Origin: Linanthus parryae
Taxonomy: Eukaryota; Streptophyta; Magnoliopsida; Ericales; Polemoniaceae
Assembly: GCA_023055425.1 (NCBI GenBank)
Contig: JALGPY010000002.1
Coordinates: forward strand, 157,305,345 to 157,369,344
Direction: 5' to 3'
Length of the DNA stretch: 64,000 bases
This document shows, in pieces, positions 56,339-64,000 of this stretch. How positions within the stretch are numbered: position 1 is the stretch's first letter; each line of letters begins with the position of its first letter. The position numbers and the translations under genes are program-made. The notes below the pieces were generated by a model. It saw only the letters and a list, made by a program, of their open reading frames with translations, made no database searches and was not told the origin of the DNA.

Positions 56339-57343
56339 ATGGCGGAAGGCCAAGGGCTGATTAGCCTCACAACGGAGCAGCTGCAAGCTATGGTAGCTTC
56401 AGCCGTAGAGAAAGCACTGGCGGCAACATCGAGACCGCACCCGACCTTAATGCCGTATAACCGTTCTGGGAAAGCAATAATCCAGGCATTTGAGGCGGAT
56501 CTTAGAGGAAGGGAGCCAGCAATTTCGGTTCCACCAATTCAGGCAGAAAGCTTCTGTCTAAAGCTGAGCACAATTCACTTCACTCAGGAACAGTGCACAT
56601 TTGCCGGTACATATGAGGAAGACCCACATGATTTCATTGGGAGATTTCAGAGCCATTGTGGGCTAATCCGATATAGTGGGGTCACATCTGAAGCGCTCAA
56701 ACTGATGCTCTTCCCCCATTGCCTCAAGGGAGCTGCTATGGATTGGCTGGATTCATTGCCATCCAACTCAATCAAGACATGGAAAGACTGTGCCTCCCAG
56801 TTCATGAGTAAATTCTTTCCCATCTCACGCATGATTCAGCTGCAGAACGAGATTTGGTCATTCAGGCAAAATCAAAATGAATCCATGGTCAAAGCATGGG
56901 AGCGTCTCAACTTCTTGCTACGCAAATGCCCCAACCATGGCATTGCAAAAAGCCAGATCATACAGGTCTTCTATGATGCACTTGGAATGCTTGACAAAGA
57001 CAAGATTGATAGAGAAGCTGGGGGCAGTTTCTTGTTCAAATGTGATGTTGACGGTGCATATGAGTTGATGAGACGTGTGGTTGAGCAAGAGGAGAGCTTG
57101 GATTATGAGTGCCAACATCAAGAACCGGTGAAGCATAGCTCACCGGCACATGGCATGGTTCAGGTGAATGCGGTGGAGGTAGTACATGAAGTAGCTAGTC
57201 CAGAGATGCATCAGCAGCAGCCAGTACCACCTTCAGATTCGTCCGAGATGACAGGGATAATAGAGGTAATGGTTCAGCACATGACGGACATGTCCACACA
57301 TGTCAGCTCTTTGGCAATTGCACTTCAGGTGGCTCAAGCATAA
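56339..57343 (+). CDS. gag: Gag of element F
   Basis: 334 codons from the ATG at 56339 (MAEGQGLISLTTEQLQAMV); the frame opens at 56312 but without ATG. The gag domain is intact: MPYNRSGKAIIQAFEADLRG, CTFAGTYEEDPHDFIGRFQS, LKLMLFPHCLKGAAMDWLDS, FFPISRMIQLQNEIWSFRQN, VFYDALGMLDKDKIDREAGG. No zinc knuckle is seen, as in B and D. The TAA at 57341-57343 is followed in the same frame by the protease part. The protein would form the virus-like particle, perhaps mixed with that of a helper. Confidence 0.88.
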   Translation: MAEGQGLISLTTEQLQAMVASAVEKALAATSRPHPTLMPYNRSGKAIIQAFEADLRGREPAISVPPIQAESFCLKLSTIHFTQEQCTFAGTYEEDPHDFIGRFQSHCGLIRYSGVTSEALKLMLFPHCLKGAAMDWLDSLPSNSIKTWKDCASQFMSKFFPISRMIQLQNEIWSFRQNQNESMVKAWERLNFLLRKCPNHGIAKSQIIQVFYDALGMLDKDKIDREAGGSFLFKCDVDGAYELMRRVVEQEESLDYECQHQEPVKHSSPAHGMVQVNAVEVVHEVASPEMHQQQPVPPSDSSEMTGIIEVMVQHMTDMSTHVSSLAIALQVAQA

Positions 57344-58462
57344 ATAAAAGATCTGAAAGAGAAAATCGAACAAAGAGCACCAAGCAACATTGTTCATACT
57401 TCTGAGGAGCAAGCTCAAGCTATCACAACTCGAAGTGGTATTGCACTTGAGGATCCACCATATCCTAGTCATGCCAGAGCAGAAGTCTCAAAGGGAAAGG
57501 AACATGAAGTCTTTGATTCTGAGAAGACACCTGTCGTGGTCCCCCAATCAAAGGGCATGACTCCACCAGACGAGGAGGAGCATACTCAGGTACCACTTGC
57601 ATCTTGTCCTTCATCTTCAGAACTTCCATACCCATTACGTACTAGGGAGAAGAAGGATGATTCAGAAGAATACAGACGCTTTTTGAATGTATTCTCTAAA
57701 CTTCATATCAATATCCCATTGATTGAGGCACTTCAAAAGATGCCTAAGTATGCTCGATTTATTAAAGATGCAGTTCTTGGAAAGAAAGGGGTGGATGAGT
57801 TTCAGAGAGTAAACTTAAATGAACAGGTTAGTTCATGTGTTTTGCATGGGTTACCTAAGAAAAAGAAGGATCCAGGTAGCTTTGTCATTGAGGCTACATT
57901 GGGTGATTCCTACACTGGAAGAGCTCTCTGTGATCTGGGAGCGAGCGTGAATTTGATGCCGTTGTCGGTATTCAAAAAGTTAGGTGTGGGGGAGCCCCCG
58001 AAAACCTGGATAACTCTCCAATTTGCAGATAAATCGACCAAGAGAGCATGTGGGATGATAAAAGATGTGCTTGTGAGAGTTGGGAGCCTGATAATTCCAG
58101 CTGACTTCGTAATACTAGACATGCCAGTGGGTGATGTGCCTATCATTCTGGGCAGACCGTTCTTGGCGACAGGTCGTACTCTCATTGATGTAGAGAATGG
58201 GGAGCTGATTATGAGGGTCAATGATGACATGGAGACTTATCGAGTCTTCAAACCGACTCCCCAATACTCGTGGGAGTATCAGCCAGGGGTTCCATTTTCT
58301 GTGCCAATGAAGCGCCAAATCCCAGAGTTTTCGCAAGGGGATCCACCTGATTACTGGGAAAGGAACAAGCCATCTGCTGTGCAAGCACAAGAAGCAGTGC
58401 TTCAAATCCAACACAGGAAAGCTAAGCTGGAAGCGGCACAATGTGCCAGACCACCCTCGTGA
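57344..58462 (+). CDS. pro: protease part of element F, in frame with gag behind one TAA
   Basis: 372 codons continue gag's frame after the [70 protein letters not shown], then the aspartic protease [20 protein letters not shown] and [20 protein letters not shown]. It ends in a short tail (VLQIQHRKAKLEAAQCARPPS without 1 residue) where RT would begin in D. There is no good ATG at the start, so expression needs readthrough of TAA or the stop is a lesion. The frame itself is clean over its full length. Confidence 0.75.
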   Translation: MKDLKEKIEQRAPSNIVHTSEEQAQAITTRSGIALEDPPYPSHARAEVSKGKEHEVFDSEKTPVVVPQSKGMTPPDEEEHTQVPLASCPSSSELPYPLRTREKKDDSEEYRRFLNVFSKLHINIPLIEALQKMPKYARFIKDAVLGKKGVDEFQRVNLNEQVSSCVLHGLPKKKKDPGSFVIEATLGDSYTGRALCDLGASVNLMPLSVFKKLGVGEPPKTWITLQFADKSTKRACGMIKDVLVRVGSLIIPADFVILDMPVGDVPIILGRPFLATGRTLIDVENGELIMRVNDDMETYRVFKPTPQYSWEYQPGVPFSVPMKRQIPEFSQGDPPDYWERNKPSAVQAQEAVLQIQHRKAKLEAAQCARPPS

Positions 58463-58472
58463 GGTGGCAGAG

Positions 58473-58627
58473 GTAACATGGTCGGGCTGTCGACCTTAAA
58501 TTACAAGCGCTTCTTGGGAGGCAACCCAATGTAGAGTAGGATATTATCTGTTTTCTTTTTGTTTTAGTCTCCATAACTGGTTTTGAGAGGTGAGAGAGAG
58601 GGACTGATGAGTTGTCTAGTTTTGCAG
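58473..58627 (+). promoter_or_regulatory. conserved post-pol block, candidate 155-nt intron, element F
   Basis: Ten bases after the protease stop: CAGAG|GTAACATGGTCGGGC, conserved run through TTGGGAGGCAACCCAA, TTTTGAGAGGTGAGAGAGAG, the branch-like ACTGAT (58603-58608), then TTTTGCAG|G at 58627. Same plan as B, D and N, although F has no RT or integrase. Confidence 0.5.
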
Positions 58628-58805
58628 GTAATGTTAGCGAAGAATCTACCCCAGTGTGCCATGGCACATTTGATCCACATGGGGACTCTTGAGGGAGTTG
58701 GGGATTTTTCGTGCATTTTTGCAGGATGGAGCAATCTACCCCGGTGTGCGAGGCACACACGACCTTAGGGGAGATGCATTGTAGCATGATGTAGCTTGGG
58801 GATTG
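58625..58805 (+). repeat. pair of CTACCCC palindrome units in element F
   Basis: Two diverged units, each beginning near GCAGG and holding CTACCCC(A/G)GTGTGC with a reverse arm, then a TTGGGGATT word: TGTGCCATGGCACA at 58655-58668 and GTGTGCGAGGCACAC at 58744-58758. The same two units in the same order stand in N. Confidence 0.65.
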
Positions 58806-59008
58806 CTCAGATGATTTTCAGCAGAGGAAAACTGTCAACGGTCCACAAGACCCCTTCTTGTTGCAGTTTTGCAAACACGGTGCCCATGTAGTTCCGGGCA
58901 CCTCAGGTATCTCTTACCCTCTCTCTGTTTATGTAATTTGAGCGGTAATTATAGAGATCCACCGCCTACACATTTAAGCGCTGAGTCCTCTTATTATGTC
59001 TCTAAATT

Positions 59009-59044
59009 CGTTGAGGACAACGAAACGCTTAAGTGTGGGGGGGT
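59009..59044 (+). other. stem-loop plus internal polypurine tract, element F
   Basis: CGTTGAGGACAACG (59009-59022), then GTGTGGGGGGGT (59033-59044). B has the identical 14-base hairpin at the same place relative to its PPT copy. Confidence 0.6.
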
Positions 59045-60819
59045 TTGTGTATATTTTGCTAGCCATGTCTGTTTGCATAGCCTGTTACATATAGATTGTG
59101 TAGTACTGTGAGTCCTGTGGTTTGTGGTAGGAGTGTGTAGTTTATGAATTTTGTTAGCACTTTTACATTATTGAGTCCCCTACCCAAAACTTGTGTTTAA
59201 TCGAGTTGGCCAAAAGCATATAGAGTTAGAAAATATTAAAAAAAAAAAAAAATCATAAAATTTTAAATTTTTGAGAAAGGGCAATCGAAGAGAGTGAATG
59301 TGGAGAGGGCTTAATGATAGAATTCCTTAGGAATATGAAAATATGAGGTGAGGTGGACGCGAGAATCTGGAGTAGGAAGACTTATAGGGCTAATGCACAT
59401 TAGAGATGCGAGTAGCTGCCTCTCAGACTAGTTATCCTACTAGCGCTACACCACCGTCACTTAGGTAGTCGTCAACCCTCCTCGTAGTGGCAACGGAACA
59501 GCTGTGCGAGTGATGTTTATGGGGGCCTCACGTCCCGTCTCCATCTCCTAGGTCCACTAGTTACCCCTATTGATCCGTTTACCCCTTTTATTCACAGCCT
59601 CTAGCTTAGGAAGCCTTTCATTGTGACTGTCATCACTTGTTAGAATGGTCCTTTCCTATGCGTCATGATAGAGGGAGTTGAGTTAGGGAGGTTTGATGAG
59701 GGTGAGCTGATTTGATACATCTTATGTGGATTCTCTTACATGTCGTCTTTTGAGGGGATGTGAGGGTGAGTTAGAGACGGTAGCACACTTCGGTGCGGAG
59801 GTGAGTCGTGTCCTTACACCATGATCACAGGTGGAGTACCGTAGTGCGTGATATTTCTCCCGCACGTCATGGGATGGGGGTTGGTTGATCTTATAGGAGG
59901 TTGTGCTTATGCTTTATTTATATTCTCTATATCTTAGGTGATGAGGAGGATCGGTTGGAAAAGCACGTTTACACATTGACTACTGGGTTTGTGATTTACT
60001 TTGCATCAAGTGTGGGGGTGTCGACATCTATGTTACATCACTAATTTGACACATTCCACCCCCATGTTATCTAATTCTGATATTTGATCTCCTTGGATAT
60101 TACTATCGTATTGTCGGCTCCATGTGCTTAATGTTATTGGTGGAAGTGAAAAAAAAAGAGTAAAATAGAAATAGAAAGTGAAATTGAAATGGAATAAAGG
60201 AGCAAGCTTGAAATTGAAGACCGGGGAGATTAGCTATTGCTCGAGATCATTTCTTCACATATGTGGCCGCGAGAACGGCGTTGCACCAAGATTGAGGGAA
60301 TGAGGGCCGGAGTAGTGAGATTCGGTGTGGTTCCTTGGATTTTGGTGAGGGAGTGTGAGAATCGGGTTTGGTGAGTTAGATCATGACGTCTAGGACTACG
60401 CTTCTAAATATCCTATCCTACCCGTCCTAAACCGTCAGCAATTTAACCCGTGGATAAATAGCTCGGAAGGTAAGTGCTAGGTATACGTTTGATGAGTGTG
60501 CGGAAGCAACATTTTTTGTGTTCGTGCCCGTTCTGTCTAACGAAACTGGCCGCAAGTTCTACCGATCACCAAAGTTATAGAACTTCCGAGGGAATATGAG
60601 AGCCTTATGACTTGCCGGTTTACTTTTTGAGATTGCCCAATCTCTAACTGAAAAAAAAAAAAAAAATTGGTGTTGTTTCAATTTTTGCATTGTTGAAGAG
60701 TTGCATTGTATAGTCATGTAGATTGCATTGTGTGTGTGTGTTGTTTGTGTCACATGGCTAGTAGAATTGTATGCAAAACGGTGGATTGAAATCATAGTGT
60801 GAGGGAACTTGAATGAGAT
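59045..60819 (+). other. 3' non-coding region of element F
   Basis: No credible ORF. Contains A-runs (59237-59251, 60650-60666), a conserved island TTAGGTAGTCG ... AACAGCTGTGCGAG (59461-59510), a second island around GAGGGTGAGT ... CACTTCGGTG (about 59760-59798), and a second internal PPT copy, GTGTGGGGGTGTCGAC (60010-60025), all shared with element B. Confidence 0.6.
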
Positions 60820-60854
60820 TTTGCTCGGGACGCGCAAAAAGGTGGTGTGGGGGT
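60820..60854 (+). other. hairpin and 3' polypurine tract of element F
   Basis: TTTGCTCGGGACGCGCAAA (60820-60838), then GTGTGGGGGT (60845-60854), three bases before the 3' LTR. Confidence 0.8.
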
Positions 60855-60857
60855 ATT

Positions 60858-63245
60858 TGATAACCCCGTTACGGTGTTATATTTACACTTGAAATCTATC
60901 GTTTTGCGTGATTCCGGGTACGATTTGATACGTAAATAGCTATGATATTGAGGTGTTTGAGTACTTGAGCTAGTTATGCTTATTTGACAAGTCCGGGCGT
61001 TTTTCTAGTTGATTTGAGCTTTTTATATCACATTTTATGCCCGGTAGCGGTTGTTGTGTGATTTACAGGTACCGGAGGCTCGGAGCATTGAACGGGGACG
61101 AGAACAAACTTCGGAATGGCGATTTAAGCTCAAGAAAATGGACGGAAATCGACGAGGAACAAACTGCGTATCTCTGGCCAACAACCATCACTAACCACAA
61201 CCGGACCTACAACCCATAACAGCCACACTGTTCTTCACCTAAGCCCAACAAATCATGACTTTAAACCACCATCACTCTCACCATAAACCTCACCAATTAG
61301 ACCACCATTATCAACAAACAATCACCCTCAATTACCTGTCTCAATTCAGTACTCTATTTCACCATTTCACCCTTTAACCTTACCTCCATTGCCTATGACA
61401 CCTACCAACAACCAAACCGAACAAAGTAGTACCTTCCTAACACACCAACAAAGCTACAATACTCCACACCACAATACAAATTCAACATCACCAGTACCTA
61501 AACCCAATACATAACCAAATCAATACACCACAGTACCTAACCCTTAACCAATTCACAAGCTGCATCAACCTCAAACCCATCTAATTCACCTCAATCCTTC
61601 ACCCTCTGCTCAGCCCTTAGCCACGGCAAAACAGGGACACAACCATCTCCAAAACCCACAGCCAATCCACCACTGTACAAGACCCAATCTAAATCGGACT
61701 AAACCCAGCCAACAACCCAGAACAGAGCAACAAATCGGGGAGAAATTTAAGAGAAGAGAAACAGAGCACAGCAGCGACAATCAACCATTCTCCTCTCCCC
61801 AGTACCGAAGCAAAACAGAGAGGGAAACAGAGCACAGCAGCGCAAAATCCAGAAGCAAACAGAGCAAGAAGAGGAAGAGAAGAAGGCAGCGCAGCGCAGC
61901 GCAGCGCAGTTGGAAGAAGAAGTATTGAGGCTCACTGTAAATTGGCGATCAACTCCCTTGATCGCACGATCAGAAGCCAAGTCAACTCCAGATCGCACGA
62001 ATGGGTTTCTGGCAATCGTACGAGTGTTTTCTCCAGGCGGTGATTTGTGGATGGGGCAGAAGTGAAATAAAGAGAAAATTAAGAAGAAGGAGAGCAACGG
62101 GTTTAGTTCAGCTGCTAGGGCTTGTTGGAGGCAAGTCAATTATTGGTCCAATTATCACTCCAACATTATTGTAGGGGTGAAAGTGCAAAAAGAGGTTTTT
62201 TTTATCCAAATGTTGCACGGGCTTGTATTATTGACCGTGGGGGCTGTTTAATGAGGACAAAAAGAAAAAAAAAAAACGGAAAAAAGGGGATTCGGCATTC
62301 ACAACAGAGGAGAGACCATTCACGAAGAACGAAAGGAGAAGACGAAGAAGAGGAACAACGGGACGCTTCTGATTTCGCGTTCGATCTCTTTTCTCTCTCT
62401 CTTTATCAACTATATGGAGAACTTTGTAAAGCTAAACAAGATTATGTCTAGCTAAGCTTTCATAGCTAGATAGTTATGGAGAACTAGGGTTTCTTTAGAT
62501 TTTCCGGATTTGAAGTTTGATTCATGTTTTGAACTTAATTCCTCCTATTGTTCTAGTTAATTCAACAAGTTCTTGTTCTTAACTCTTAGTTTGTTTGGTT
62601 TGATCACCCAATACATGCTAGTTATCTAGGTTGTTGCACGACAGTGAACATAACCGGGATTCGTGAAGAACGTTGTTGACATTCTCGTAGTTTCTTGAGA
62701 CCGACAGGAGATAGAGACTTGAATGACCGTGTGTGGGTTGTTTCGGTTAGACTTAGTTATGATTAGCGTCATCGGTGGACCGACAGGACCCGGTGAGCGA
62801 ACCTGGCTAGCTGACTAGAACGTTACGGTAGACAGAGGTGGACCGACAGGACCCGAAGTAGACCGTAACGTAGATTTGCGTGAGATCGACAGAAGATCGT
62901 AATGAGTGTGACCCGGTATAACTGGACGTAGGTAGAGTGTTTTAAATCGTAATCCGGAATTGTCTAAATGCCCTAGGGACCCTAAAACTATCTAGTGTTC
63001 TCCATATTCATATTAATCAGAAACTTACAAAACTATTAGTTTATTTCGTTTATTTAATTTAAGTCACTTGTTTGAGGGTGACTATCTCTTAAATCACACT
63101 TTTTCCTCCGGTTACTTGACTTTAAATTAATTGTTTAACTAAATAATCTCAAGACTGTCCCTGTGGGTTCGACAACCTGAGTTTTAATACTCTCATTTTA
63201 TTACTTCGACCGTGCACTTGCGTACACACGTAAGAAATCGTGTCA
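60858..63245 (+). repeat. 3' LTR of element F (2388 bp)
   Basis: Nearly identical to 53818-56205. Differences seen: one T fewer near the start (CCGTTACGG), CTCAAG for CTGAAG, one A more near 62268, GCGTTCGATC for GCGTTTGATC, and AACCGGG for AACCCGG. Ends GTGTCA, followed by CAGCC. Confidence 0.93.
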
Positions 63246-63426
63246 CAGCCCCATCGACAATAAACCAAGGTGCGGCCGGAACCATCAACGTCATGAATCA
63301 GACGCAGGCGAAACAGGTCAACATAGTAACTGGTACATCGCTATCCACCCATCGTTAGTTTATTTGAATCTAGACTGTTTTTCCCTTCATCTCCTAACCT
63401 ATTGCTAAGAAACTAGAATTGCCAGC
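63246..63426 (+). pseudogene. gag: element E resumed: gag tail after element F
   Basis: CAGCC is the second copy of the target duplication. The gag frame goes on with PSTINQGAAGTINVMNQTQA and then VNIVTGT, the region that precedes the protease in Tekay elements. It stops at TAG 63354-63356. The last 70 bases do not match the expected protease, so the copy was probably damaged here before element G landed at 63427. Confidence 0.6.
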
Positions 63427-64000
63427 TGATAACTCCGTTTTCGGAGTTATTTTATGCATTTTATTTCTACGTTTTGCGTGCTTATAATGGAGGATTTGTC
63501 GTCTTTTGAGTAAATTGAGCGTAAATGTGATGATGTGAGTTCATATGCAATACTTGTTAAATTCGGGCGTTTCTTTAGATTTTTGAGCTTTTTATTGTGA
63601 TATGATCGCGGGTTGTGTTTTCGTGTTGTGATTCGCAGGAAAACAGGGCTTGGAGGATCGTGCGGGATTTGGAAGCGAACTTCGGAAACAAGGAACTCAA
63701 AGGCAAGTCAAGAGGAAGGAGAAAATCAAAGGAAAGTCAAACAGAAGAAGAAAGTCAAAGGAAGGTCAAGGGAAGAAAGAATGGAAGAAGAAAGTCAAAG
63801 AATGGAAGAGAAAAGTCAAAGGAGGCAAAAAGAGGGCTGGACACAGAAGTCTTCGTGCGAAGACATTTGTCTTCGTGCGAAGACATTATACTTAGCCAAA
63901 ATTCAGCCTTGCAAAATTCTCTTCTCAAACACAGTTGCAGTATCTACATAATAAGACCTTCGCACGAAGAGGCAGAAGTCTTCGTACGAAGACTCTTCGT
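63427..64000 (+). repeat. element G: start of a B-type LTR, cut by the window end
   Basis: Starts TGATAACTCCGTTTTCGGAG, identical to the B LTR start, and follows that LTR (read on the other strand) through GGATTTGTCGTC, the W-box stretch (here AGTCAA words, 63697-63830, more copies than in B) and the CTTCG-NN-CGAAG palindromes (63851, 63871, 63959, 63979 and on). It is diverged from B's LTRs and lies in element E. Orientation is opposite to B. Confidence 0.85.

Larger units (their letters stand above)
53818..63245 (+). mobile_element. element F: complete, young, non-autonomous Athila-type element (gag and protease only)
   Basis: 9.4 kb with two 2388-bp LTRs and target duplication CAGCC on both sides (53813-53817, 63246-63250). 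The LTRs differ at three substitutions and two single-base indels that I could find, about 0.1%, so this is the youngest visible insertion. The body has PBS, gag, protease, then directly the post-pol block; RT, RNase H and integrase are missing as a clean deletion. Its mobility must have come from enzymes supplied in trans. Confidence 0.93.

Overview
This window is plant nuclear DNA made almost entirely of LTR retrotransposons inserted into one another. I see no host gene, rRNA or tRNA gene. The evidence is Ty1/copia polyproteins of Angela-like and SIRE-like type, Ty3/gypsy polyproteins of the Athila type (protease motif [12 protein letters not shown], primer-binding site matching plant tRNA-Asp), a chromovirus/Tekay-type gag, and clean TG...CA LTR ends, several with 5-bp target duplications. 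This is typical of angiosperm repeat-rich heterochromatin. The species cannot be told from the sequence.

Layout, left half. (1) 1-5176 is a truncated copia element on the minus strand, inserted into (2) element A, an old Athila-type element on the minus strand. A survives as pieces at 5177-6376, 20420-21443 and 32322-34966 plus its 5' LTR at 34967-36373. Inside A's reverse transcriptase sits (3) element B, a complete minus-strand Athila element at 6377-20419, with two 1551-bp LTRs, one long gag-pol frame and a third (so-called env-like) ORF. Inside A's protease region sits (4) element N at 21444-32321, a non-autonomous plus-strand element arranged LTR-body-LTR-body-LTR and flanked by one GTTGG duplication.

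Right half. A itself lies in an old copia LTR (36374-37477), which is also broken by (5) element C, a decayed SIRE-like copia element (37478-42134). C is broken by (6) element D, an Athila element with nearly complete pol (42135-49671). D is broken by (7) element E, a Tekay-like chromovirus (49672-53817, resuming at 63251). E is broken by (8) element F (53818-63245), a very young, complete, non-autonomous Athila-type element that keeps gag and protease only, and by (9) element G (63427 to the window end), an LTR related to B's. The visible nest is five levels deep: copia LTR > C > D > E > F.

How it works together: B and D carry the enzymes and F only gag-protease, while N carries an unrecognised 313-codon ORF and no enzyme. 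N and F must be copied in trans, and N's PBS variant and LTR point to A's family as the former helper. The most interesting signals are non-coding. Behind the last pol or protease codon, B, D, F and N share a 155-180 nt block that looks like a small intron. B, F and N also share a hairpin followed by an internal copy of the polypurine tract, and a hairpin before the true polypurine tract. B, D and C carry family-specific short palindromes in the LTR that recur inside the element.
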